The position numbers and the translations under genes were made by a program. The notes under the pieces are model-generated. The model saw nothing but the letters and a program-made list of their open reading frames with translations, ran no database searches and was not told the DNA's origin. A DNA stretch of 50,002 bases. Source: Allomyces macrogynus ATCC 38327 (Eukaryota > Blastocladiomycota > Blastocladiomycetes > Blastocladiales > Blastocladiaceae). Positions 22,754 to 37,401 of the stretch are shown here, in pieces. The number at the start of each line of letters is the position of its first letter. Positions within the stretch are counted from its first letter, which is position 1. The DNA is taken from assembly GCA_000151295.1 (NCBI GenBank), contig GG745331.1, positions 16,951-66,952 of the forward strand. Direction: 5' to 3'.

Positions 22754-23495
22754 GGTCGTCGTGCGCGTTCAACCAAGCGCATCAGATCGGGGGACGGCGG
22801 CAGCACCACGACCGGCAAGGGTCACGGATCGTGCTGGTTTGTCGGTGTCGAATCGGATCCACCGAGATGGCGGTGACTTGCACGGGGCGCCGGGTTGTGG
22901 TTTGCGCTGGGCGCAGCGCGGACGAGGCAGAGATCGGGGATGGGGCAACCAGTGGCGTGCGGCAAGTCGCCGTCGAGATTGCGGGCGGATTCGCGCGTGC
23001 GGCAGCGATGCAGCGGGTGCGGCGTTGGTCGATGTCAGGGTTAACGGCGACGGCAAGAGCCAAAGAGAACCAAAGAGCCGCGGTGGTCGGCGGGTCGCGG
23101 CCCTTGGATCAAAGGCCGCGCGGTCTCGTGCCGCGCACGTTCGCGTCCCGCATCGTCTCGCACTTGCGGCAAATCCGTCCTTCCGATGTGCACCTTCACC
23201 CGCTCCTCACCGACGAGCCGCGCTCAACGAGCCGCGCTCAACCTCCCAAGCAGAAGAGACAAAAGAGAGCCCCCGCCATGTCTATTGTCGCGCCAGCGAG
23301 AACCAGCTTGCACCCTGCTGCCCTCCCCACCGGCCGGCCCACGGCCGTCCTCCTCCAACCAGCAATAATACCAACCAACCCAACCCCCGTCTCCAGTCCA
23401 AGTCGTCTCTCCATGCGCCCACAGCGCTCGCTCTACGGCATTCCCGGCACTGCGCCAATCCTCGATCCCCGCGCGCCAAGCACCCATGCTCACGC
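22754..23495. other. Intergenic: flippase promoter and SHIPPO 3' flank
   Basis: About 0.74 kb. Long plus-strand reading frames here are antisense shadows of high GC and show no recognisable domain. Confidence 0.5.
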
Positions 23496-24728
23496 TCACA
23501 GAATCAACGGCCCGGACCCGCTCTCCAAGTCGGCGACAAAATGCTCGTACTCCGAGTGCCGCTGCCGGAAACTGTAGGTCGGCGCCGCCGACTTGGTCTT
23601 GAGCGTCGGATTGTACGCGCCCGGACCCGGGATCCGCTTGGCTTGCGTCAGCTCAGAGTCCTTATCCCACCGCCGCCCGAGCGAGTAGGCCGGCGGCGCG
23701 TGGCTCACCTTGACGGGACTGACCGGTTGGTACGCGGCTACAAACGGGGTCATGGAGGACGCGTTAGTCCAGGAGATCTGTGCCGCCGCGAGAGATCAAC
23801 GCGTTAATTGACTGACGTACCAGGACCCGGCGACTTGTTTTCCATCTTGAGCGTGCGCGCCGGCGCAATCGTCGGCGCTGGCGACGACTGCACCGTAATT
23901 TGCTTAGTCCCGACCGACGTCGGCGGGCGGTAGGCCGCCGGGCCCGGCGTTGCCGCGGCTAAGATCCCAACCCATCAATTTCATTAGTCGCTTGGTCACT
24001 TCGGACCAACGAGCCCGTGAAGAAATAGCGTACGCTTCTCCTCGGGCGGCCGCGACGTGATCGTGTAGGCCGGCGCGCGCGGCACGACCGAGTTGGTTGC
24101 CGTCACCTTGTACTTGGCCGGTCCCGGGTTATCGAGATCCACCTCTTTTTGATCCACGAGACACACGGATTAGTCACAGTCGGCCAACTTGGACCCTTGA
24201 TCCAAAAACGTACCGGCGTACGGATCCGCCATGAAAATCACTGCGCGGCCATCATGCCGCGTCTTCTTGAACCCTGACTGCAGCGAGAACGACGGACCCT
24301 TGCCGGGCACCTGCGGCTTGGACGCGGCGGGGCCGGGCCCAATCGACGCTACGCACGTCCGAGAGAAATGGGAGTCAGCACCAGCCGGCCACCTCCATCC
24401 CGATCTGCACGCTAACGACACCTCACGACCGTACCATCCTTGAGCGGGATCTTGACACCAAACGAAAACGCCGGCGCGCGCTGCCCAATGTACTTGGCGT
24501 CAATGCCAATTGTCGGCGGGAGCGAGTAGACGGGGCCGGGACCCTAGTAATCACCGCACGCGGTTAGTCCCCGCACCGGCAAGTCGCGTCATGCGGGAAG
24601 GTCCGGAGCGCGCCCACCTTGAACTTGGCGGCAATCGGGATCCCATCGACTTCCGGGAGGACCGTGCCCGGCGCGGCTGAGGGCGACGCGGGCGCCGACG
24701 CCGACTTGGGTTGCTTGTCTTCGCCCAT
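23496..24728 (-). CDS. SHIPPO/STPG-repeat flagellar protein (ODF3-like)
   Basis: Six exons: 24618-24728, 24435-24543, 24214-24348, 24034-24144, 23821-23958, 23496-23737; 281 residues. The protein is a string of Pro-Gly-Pro repeats: KGPGPVYSLPP, SIGPGPAASK, DNPGPAKYKV, ATPGPAAYRPP, SPGPAAYQPV and IPGPGAYNP. Each is followed by an APAFSFG/APAYTIT/PPAYSLG-type segment. Several repeats are cut by introns near the PGP, so exons roughly match repeat units. SHIPPO (sperm-tail PG-rich) proteins line axonemal microtubules in flagellated eukaryotes, so the organism should build a flagellum. The ATG at 24728 opens a Lys/Ser/Ala-rich leader. Donors are mostly gtacg. No other plausible identity. Confidence 0.9.
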
Positions 24729-25607
24729 GGTGACGGTAGAGTCGGATCAGGGATGGCGGCGTCGCGATGCGGATCGCGCGCCGGTCAATTTAGCGGGAGG
24801 AAGGGAGCGCAAAGCGCAGAGAATGGAGAGGAGGACCACGAGTCGATCGTGTTGGCGAGCGAGGAGAGGAAGGGGCAACGGTGGGACGGCGGCAAGACGT
24901 TTCGGGCGGATCAGGGACGTCCGTTAAGTAGGTCGGGCACGAGTCGGAGTGAATGCGCGAGAGGGACGAGAAAAGTTGCAGCAAGTTGCGCAGGGAGAGA
25001 GAACGGCGCGGCGGGCACGGCGAGCAAGGCGAGCGCGGGATCAAGCAAGCGGTGGACTGGGCTAGTCAACATGCGCTGGAGCTGCAAAATGAGAAGATTA
25101 GGCGCGGTCACGTGAGTATTCCCACTAAATTTTGCTCGGCCGTTTTTGCCTGTTCCACTTTCGTCCAAGTTCGCCCGCACTCGAATCTCAGGTCGCTCGC
25201 GAAGGCCACCAAGCTGGCATCTCCCCGCGAGGCCAAAAAAAGAAAAGCGACGACGACGGCTGGGACAAAATAAAAATGGTCATCCACTATTGTCTGGTGT
25301 TCACGTTCAAAAAGGCAAAGGAAAAGGCCAAGGAAAAGCCAAGGAAAAGGCCAAGGAAAAGGCCAAGGAAAAGGCAAAGAAAAAAACTGCGAGATGCAAC
25401 GACGAGGAAAGAGCGAATGCGGTGCAAACGGAAACGCGAAAAGCAAACCGAAAAAACAAGTCGACAGGGAATCCGCTCTGTGTCTACAACACCGCCGCCG
25501 TTGGCACGCGGCGGCAGCAGCATAAGTCCGACCAAAACCAAAGCGACTGAGAAAAGAGCAATCAAAAGAGGGAAAGGGGAAGCAAAAGCAGCACGTCCGT
25601 CCGCTGA
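24729..25607. other. Intergenic: SHIPPO promoter and phosphatase 3' flank
   Basis: About 0.88 kb, more A-rich than its surroundings, with a 12-bp tandem repeat (separate entry). Plus-strand Lys/Glu/Arg-rich frames there are repeat translation, not a supported gene. Confidence 0.5.
25312..25385. repeat. 12-bp tandem repeat (GGCCAAGGAAAA units)
   Basis: Five to six units of GGCCAAGGAAAA, with one shortened unit and A-rich edges, in the 3' flank of the dual-specificity phosphatase gene. Purine-rich on the plus strand, so strongly pyrimidine-rich in that gene's transcript. Confidence 0.8.
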
Positions 25608-27320
25608 TCACAACGCCTGCGCAGGCGAATCGACAGCCATCTCCTCGGCCGCGGCCACCGCCGCTGCAACGGCCTCGTCATACTCGAGCTCGCGTTCGCG
25701 CTCGCTCATCTCAATCGCGGCCGCAGCCAGCGCCTCGACCTGGATCGCCGGCGCAAGACTCTCGGGCGGCGACGGTGCCAGATCTTGGTCGACACCGTCG
25801 GGCAACGCGGCCAAAATCGCGGCGACGCGCGTCTTGTCCACGACCGGCCGGTCCGGCAGGGGCGGCGGCAGCGACCCAGGCAGCGGCGTCGGAATCTCGA
25901 CATTCTCCTCCTCATGCGGCTGCGTCGACCGCGTATCGAGCGTGAGCACGGGTTTCCCGGCGCCGTCGGGCACGGCCACGGGCAGCGTCGACCCATCGAG
26001 CACGCCCATTTCCTCGATGCGAATCAAAAACTCGAGGTACTCGCGGTAGTACATGTAGTCAAACGACATCCAGCACAGCGGCATTGTCGATTGCGGCAGC
26101 CCAAACAGCTTGCGCTCGTAGGCCTGCAGCTTGCGGCCGAAACCTTCGTTGGGCCGGATGATGGGCCGCTGCCGGAACGCCAGGTCGAACGCCTCGGCCA
26201 ACTTGAACCCCATGCGCATCATGTAGGCCAAGATGATCGTCGCCGACCGCGACACACCTGCGTGGCAGTGTACGAGCACACGGCCCGACCGCGTGGCCCC
26301 GTCGGTCGCGCCCGGCACGGGCACGCGCATGTTGCGGGCCTCGTCAATGACCGAGCACGCGGCCTCGAACAGCGAGTCGATGGGCTCCTCCTCGGCGTCT
26401 TCCATGACATACGTGTGGTATTGCACGTCGGGCGCAATGTGGATCGGGTTGGGGTCAAAGAACCCGATACGCACGACGTGCGTGATGCCAAAAGCCTTGA
26501 GGTGCCGCGGCTGCGCGGCATCCCACCCACCGAGGTACAGAAACTCGGGCACGATCAGGTGCGGCGTGTCCGAGAGGTGCGGCGACCGGTGCGGGTACCA
26601 GACGGCCTGAATGAGTGCCGCCTGCCGCTCGCGCAGGTCGGAAATACGCGGCGGGAGGAGCGCGCCGGGCACTTCGACAAGCCCCGGGTACTTGGCGGCA
26701 AACGCGGCAATCCCCGCGGGCTCACCGGTCGCCTGCGGCGGCGCGTGCAGGTACCGTGCGGCAAAGACATGGTCGCAACCCATGAGATGCGCGAGCTGCG
26801 AGGCCGGGCCGCGCGACCGGCCGTCGTCGTCGTAGAAGATGATCAGGTCGGCGTTGAGCACGCGCTCGTCGGCCTGCAGCCGCAGGCACAAGTCGGTGCG
26901 GTGTGCCGATGTGAAGTGCACGGGGTCGTCGAGCGGGTTCTCTTCGGTGCCGGCATTCTCGCCGTAGGTCGGGTCCGGGTTGACCGAGAGCGAGGTGCGA
27001 TAGGGCACAAACGAGCGCAAAATGCGACGGCGCAGGGCACCGACCAGCACGGGCCCGGCGAGGCGCTCCTGCACGTCGACAATGAGGATGTTAAGGAACG
27101 AGTTGAGCACGAGACGGTAGAGGTCGTCGACCGAAATGGCGTCGTCGGTGCGCGAGCCCATGCGCGTGACAGCGGGCCCATCGTGGCCCTCAGCAGCTGG
27201 GGCCGTGGCGGGCGCAACATCGTCGGCCACGTCCATGGGCACGTCCTCGGTGTTGGCGAGAGGCACCTCGCGGTCGGCGGCAGCGTCGAGCACCGGGGCG
27301 TCGGTGGCGGGATCAGACAT
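25608..27320 (-). CDS. Dual-specificity protein phosphatase with N-terminal rhodanese-like domain (MKP-like)
   Basis: Single exon, 570 residues. The catalytic loop HCHAGVSRSATIILAYMM at about residues 352-369 is the CX5R signature; it is preceded by PEFLYLGGWDAAQ, GITHVVRIG and the general acid region VMEDAEEEPIDSLF. FRQRPIIRPNEGFGRKLQ follows, as in MAP kinase phosphatases and related DSPs. Upstream, about residues 65-200 (LYRLVLNSFLNILIVDVQERL ... LIIFYDDDGRSRG ... GCDHVFAARYLHA) look like a rhodanese/CDC25-like module, which in MKPs docks the kinase. The N-terminal 60 and C-terminal about 150 residues are acidic or Pro/Ala-rich. A MAP kinase as substrate is inference. Intronless, unlike most neighbours. 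Divergent from the WBP11-like gene. Confidence 0.9.
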   Translation of the reverse strand: MSDPATDAPVLDAAADREVPLANTEDVPMDVADDVAPATAPAAEGHDGPAVTRMGSRTDDAISVDDLYRLVLNSFLNILIVDVQERLAGPVLVGALRRRILRSFVPYRTSLSVNPDPTYGENAGTEENPLDDPVHFTSAHRTDLCLRLQADERVLNADLIIFYDDDGRSRGPASQLAHLMGCDHVFAARYLHAPPQATGEPAGIAAFAAKYPGLVEVPGALLPPRISDLRERQAALIQAVWYPHRSPHLSDTPHLIVPEFLYLGGWDAAQPRHLKAFGITHVVRIGFFDPNPIHIAPDVQYHTYVMEDAEEEPIDSLFEAACSVIDEARNMRVPVPGATDGATRSGRVLVHCHAGVSRSATIILAYMMRMGFKLAEAFDLAFRQRPIIRPNEGFGRKLQAYERKLFGLPQSTMPLCWMSFDYMYYREYLEFLIRIEEMGVLDGSTLPVAVPDGAGKPVLTLDTRSTQPHEEENVEIPTPLPGSLPPPLPDRPVVDKTRVAAILAALPDGVDQDLAPSPPESLAPAIQVEALAAAAIEMSERERELEYDEAVAAAVAAAEEMAVDSPAQAL

Positions 27321-28165
27321 GGCGGACGAAGGTTTGAAGTCGGACAGACGCGCAGGTGGTCAGGCCCTTGGAGCAGCAGGTCGGGTGGCGCGAGCAGACG
27401 TGGAGCGCGCGCAGCGTCAAACGCGCGAGGAGCCGCGCGACGAGTGGAGAAGAAGCAAAGCAGGGGCGGAGAGCCGGACCCGGGGTATTGCGGACGGCAA
27501 AGTGGGCGCAGGAACCAGAAGAACGTCGGGGTGAGCACGACACGAGAGGGCAACTCAAAGCGTTGGCGGGTCGGTGCAGGACACCTTGGAGCACTTGGAG
27601 AGTTGGAGGGACAGACGACAGGGCCGACGGGCTCGAACGACGCGCGCGAACAGCAGCGACGACACGTGAACCGAGGGCGCAATGACCGCGAATAAATATG
27701 GAGGGAGCAGCCCGCGTCGCAGCGGGGTGCGCGAGGCCGTGCCGAAGACTTGGTGGCCGAGTTGTCGGCGGCGGGACCGAGCGAGGTTGGGGCTACCGGG
27801 CCTCGACGTGGGCGCTCGCGTGCAATGCAGCGAGTCTCGGGGCGCAAGGTGCGAGCGAGAGGGCGCCGGCGTCGTCGGTCCTCGTGGGCGTCGCGGTCGC
27901 GGTCGTGGTCGTCGTCGTGGCGCAGTGCTCCGTGCGGTCGGTGGTGGTGGTGCTGGCGGTGGTGGGGTCCCCTCGCGCGCAGGAGGGCCCATGCACCCAG
28001 CCGTAACCAATCGCGTGACTCGCACGCTGCCTCGCACCGTGTCTCGCGCTTCCACCATGACCTCGTGGGCGCTCGGTCGCCAACGACGACGCGCACGGCC
28101 GTTGGCGCACGCCTACAAATTTCGGCGCTCGCCCGACCCAATAGCGCACGACAGCCTGCAGCAAA
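27321..28165. other. Divergent promoter region, phosphatase / WBP11-like genes
   Basis: About 0.85 kb with very high GC. No supported gene; open frames are compositional. An aataaatatgg stretch at about 27691-27701 is the only AT-rich patch. Confidence 0.4.
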
Positions 28166-29143
28166 ATGGCTGGACCGCGCCGAGACCGCACCAAGCAAGG
28201 CAAGAAGCCGCCTGGCGAGCCCGACCACCACGAGCCGGCGCCCGAACCACCACGTCCAGCCGTGCTCGAGGCCGAGCGTGCCAAGCGGTAGGCATCCTCT
28301 GCAATCCAACCCGACCGCTTGCCTCGATACCATGCTCAGACTCCGCCTGGATCGACTTTGATCATCCCTCCCTTGCATCACGATGTATCTTAGGCGACGA
28401 CTCGCGCAAGGCCCCGATGCGACCACGTCCGGCCTCTTTGACCCACTCGCTGCCGAGCACCACAGCGCGTTGCGTGCGTTTCCCACCATCAACATCTTCG
28501 ACTCGATCCGACCACCACCCACTGACCCTCGCTTCCGACCGCAGTTCGCCATCGTTACCGCCTCGACCCGTCTTCACTCGCATCCGCGGCTCCTGCGTCC
28601 TCTTCCACACCCGCACCCGCACCCACACCACCCGACTCGGACCTCGACGACGACTTCTTCCCCCCACTCCCGCCACCCTCGGAACCCGTCCCCAAAGGGC
28701 ACTGCCCTCTACAGGACCCGCCTGGCACCGAACCCAAGTACGTGACCATGGCCGGGTACCCGCCACCCCCAACCGACCCGCTGCCGTCGCACGCGCCGCA
28801 AATGGAACCGCCCCACGTTACAGCCGCCAAGCGTGCGCTTGCAGCTGCCGGACCGGGTGCGGGATCAACCAAAGCAGCATCAGGAAGCGGTGCTGCCGCT
28901 CCTGAACCTGCGAAACAAGGGCCAGTCGTATCCGCGGCTCCGCAAATTCGCGATTTGCGCCGCGCGACGACGGCTTTGGTGCCAACCGCGTTACGTGCCG
29001 CGGCTGGAGCTGACGGTGGGTCCAAGCGTAAACGCATTGTCGTGCGCGCCGAGGGTGACGAAGGGCCCAAGGAAAAGAGGCCCGCGACGGCCGAGGACGA
29101 GGCCTACCAGGCGTTTATGCGGGAAATGGAAGATCTCTTGTAA
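28166..29143 (+). CDS. Short Pro-rich protein with WBP11-like C-terminus (putative splicing factor)
   Basis: Three exons: 28166-28287, 28394-28473, 28545-29143; 266 residues. The last about 75 residues resemble the C-terminal block of WBP11, a PQBP1/WW-domain-binding splicing factor: VVSAAPQIRDLRR, ALVPTALR, a Lys/Arg patch (KRKRIVV) and the terminal DEAYQAFMREMEDLL. The middle is acidic then proline-rich (SDLDDDFFPPLPPP; YPPPPTDPLP), suited to WW-domain binding. The N-terminus (MAGPRRDRTKQGKKPP) is basic but lacks the conserved RKE-x-RKRELKKNKK block of true WBP11. So it may be a truncated relative or another protein sharing this tail. Intron 2 (71 nt) has a CTGAC branch-like site and was set by frame. 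Exon models here are less certain than elsewhere. Confidence 0.55.
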
Positions 29144-29361
29144 AATTGGATTGGGATTGTGCTGTGATTGATTGGGATTGTGCAAAGGCAACGGTTTTCC
29201 TCTATAGTTGTCGCAAATGCACCCTTCCGACAGACAACGTCGAGCAACGAACGAAACACAAACGGCACGCCAACGAAACAGTCCGCCACGTCTCTCCCCG
29301 CACGGTATACCCCACACTAGTCCGCGACTAATCAGCGCCAAGGGCTAGACACACGAACCAG

Positions 29362-30950
29362 CTATTGCTCGTGCCCATGCTGATCCAGCGCCGCTGCACC
29401 CGACGCGCCGCCCCACCCTTGCACCGGCATCTTGAGCGTCGCGGCGCCCGGCGACGTGTGCCCGTCGTGCAGCATGCTCTTGAACTCGCTGATGCACTTC
29501 TTGCTGCTTTGCCCGAAACTGCGCTCGCCGCACGTCTGATAGAGCGGAAGGAAGCCTACAGGCGCGTCGTTGGATCAGTCAACCGACCCCAATGATCGCC
29601 CGCACGACGTCGACCTCGATCTGCGCGCATCACATACCCTTGTACCCCGGAATCGGCGAGTTTACAGCCAAATCCTTGGGCGGCAACCCCGACGCCGTCA
29701 CCTTTTCCGGCTCGGGCGTGGCAAACGCGCCAATATCCATGGCACGAGACTCGTTCTTGAACCCTTGCCGCCCTGGGTTGCCCGTGTACCCCGGAATGTA
29801 CTTGGACGTGGACGTCGTGCCCGGCGGCGGACCCGTCGGCTTGGCCTTGGCGGGCGACGCGAGCGCGGGGCCATTTTGCCCGCCCTTGGACCCGTACAGG
29901 AGCCAGTGCACGTGCTGCGGGTCGGTGGTGGTTGCGACGCCCGCACGGCCCTCGACCGTCTTGGCCGAGGCGAGGACCGCGGCCACAGCCGCGGGACCGG
30001 GGAGCGTGACGCCGTCGCGCTCGAGCTCGCGCAGGTGCTGGTCGTAGTCGCGGTCAACGGCCTTGAATTCGGCCATGGCTGCCGCGGTCGACTTCTGGTA
30101 CTGCTCGCCGAACCGGCTGCGCTCGCGCGGGATGAAGGTCGTTGTGCCGGGAATATGCTATGGGATCGTCGTCGAGTAAGCCATCGATCAAATGAACTCC
30201 CCGAGATGAAGTCCATGAGAGACGTACGTGATCGCTCGAGCACTGCGCCTGCAACTCTCCCGCGCGCTGCCGCTTCTGCAAGTCCGCCGCGACCCGACCC
30301 GTTGGCACCGCCGCCGCCGCATTATTCTGCCGGATCCGCGCCACGACGACGGCCTCGGGAGGTCCACGCGCCGGCGCCGCCTGCGCTTCGGACGTACTCG
30401 TCGTCATTGCCGCACCAGCGACTGGTGCACGCATCGCCGCCGTCGCATTGAGCCAGACGGGCCCAGCGCCATGCGACCCGGCCCCCGACTTGGCGTTCCC
30501 GCTGCCGACCCACACGGGCGTATTCTGAATCGCCTGCCCGATCGCGGCGGTCTTGGGCGGCAGCCGCTCCTTGGTCGAGTTCATGTGCTCAAACGACTGC
30601 AGCGCCGCGAGCGTCGTGACCGCGTACGACTTGCCAAAGTGCTCGCGCGAGCGAGGGACAAAGCCCGTGTACCCGGGCACCGGTGGGAACGTGAAGCTAT
30701 GCGCGGTAGGTGGAGAAGGTAGGCGTGAGCTTTGCGGAGCAATGATGGTTGTTGAAAGTGGAGGGATCGAGGATGGGACGTACCGGTCGTCGCCCGGCAC
30801 GCCCGGCGCGCGATCATGATGGTGGTTGTGCCACGGCGCAAACTCGACAAACCCGGCACCCTTGGCGACCGCGTCGGGCGTCACGGCGAGCGAGGCGCCC
30901 GGGGCCGGTGAGAGCGCGGGGAAGTTGGCGCGGGCGTTGTGGGCAGCCAT
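29362..30950 (-). CDS. CIMIP2/FAM166-like flagellar microtubule inner protein
   Basis: Four exons: 30784-30950, 30228-30696, 29638-30157, 29362-29555; 449 residues. Four copies of an IPGYxG[FY]-type unit occur: PPVPGYTGFVPRSREHFGKSY, HIPGTTTFIPRERSRFGEQY, KYIPGYTGNPGRQ and SPIPGYKGFLPLYQTCGERSFGQ (the last created by splicing to exon 4). This pattern, IPGYtGf-P followed by FG-x-[ST]Y, is that of FAM166/CIMIP2 (DUF2475) proteins, which sit inside axonemal doublet microtubules. Without exon 4 the frame stops after SPIPGYKGM, mid-repeat; a gtatgt donor there and an acceptor at 29556-29557 add 64 residues. About 100 Ala-rich residues separate repeats 1 and 2. With the SHIPPO gene 5 kb away it supports a flagellated organism. 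Confidence 0.82.
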
Positions 30951-31982
30951 GGTGCAGTTTGATCTGGGCGGTCGATCCACGAGTTATGCTGCGATCCAGC
31001 AACGGCGCAACGTGCAATGCCACGAGGAAATGCGGCTTGATCCGGGCAGAGTGGCGGCGGATCGTTGATGCGACGCAGTAAAGTCGAGGTTGAGTTCGGG
31101 GCGAGGAGGATTACAAACAAGGTGTAGTTGAGTCGGTCGAGGGAAGTCGGTGCCGAGGACGTCAGAGGAGGGGAAGAGGGAAGACGGGGAAGGAGAGCAG
31201 GTCGGTAGGCAACGAATGCAGGGAAGGGAGTGTGGGTGGATGGAGGAGGGCGTGTCGACGGGATTGCAGCGCCGAAGAGTGAGTTTGTGTGTGAGAACTT
31301 GAGTGATCAAGCCGCGCCCTCCATCCATAATTATCAAAACGTGACCGCGTCCAAAACATGGCTCGCGCTGTGCGGCACGTGCGGCGCGCATGGCGAAATG
31401 CCGAACAATGGGAATGCCAAAGCCAGAAGCGAGTGGCGCGCGCCGAGCGCGCCAATGTCAAACGCCAAACCGCTGGGACAGGCCCCGCGGGAAAACTTTC
31501 GGTCGCATTTGCCTCTTGCCACGCTGTCCACATTTGATCAGCGCGATCCAATGCACTGAACGCTGACTGTACGCGGTTCGTCAGCAAACACTCAGCACTC
31601 GTCTCTCGCTTCGTTCTCGACCGCGAGCTTGTTCCTGACTCTTTTCGACATCCTCACCCGCCGGACACGTCGCACCGTGCTGGCCCCACATCCGCAGCAA
31701 AGACCAGCAGGACTAGCACCTTCGTCGGCTTAAAGACTCAGCACCATCCCCCCAACTCGATTCTTGACACTCCATTTCCGGCCGCACCCGCTCACATCCC
31801 CCACCTTGGTTTTCTCCACCTCTCGGTTTCTCGCACCGACGTCGCCGGCCACATTCTGCGCCACTTTCTCGTCGACAAACCGTATGTCGCCTGTTAGCGG
31901 CAACCGGTCGAGCATCATTATTTCCCAAGTACCCATCAAGCTGACATGGCAACCCATGTTCTTCAATACCTAGGCCCGCACC
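30951..31982. other. Divergent promoter region, CIMIP2-like / ABCC genes
   Basis: About 1.0 kb; no gene recognised. Mixed composition with several A/T-rich patches near 31320-31345 and 31900-31930. Confidence 0.45.

Positions 31983-37401
<5,419 letters not shown>

Noticed and set aside
25132..26049. Plus-strand frame rich in Lys/Arg/Glu then Ser/Ala
   Set aside because: The basic part is translation of a 12-bp repeat and the rest is antisense to the phosphatase gene.
25785..27695. 636-residue plus-strand frame
   Set aside because: It lies antisense to the dual-specificity phosphatase, whose motifs are unmistakable; the frame reflects high GC.
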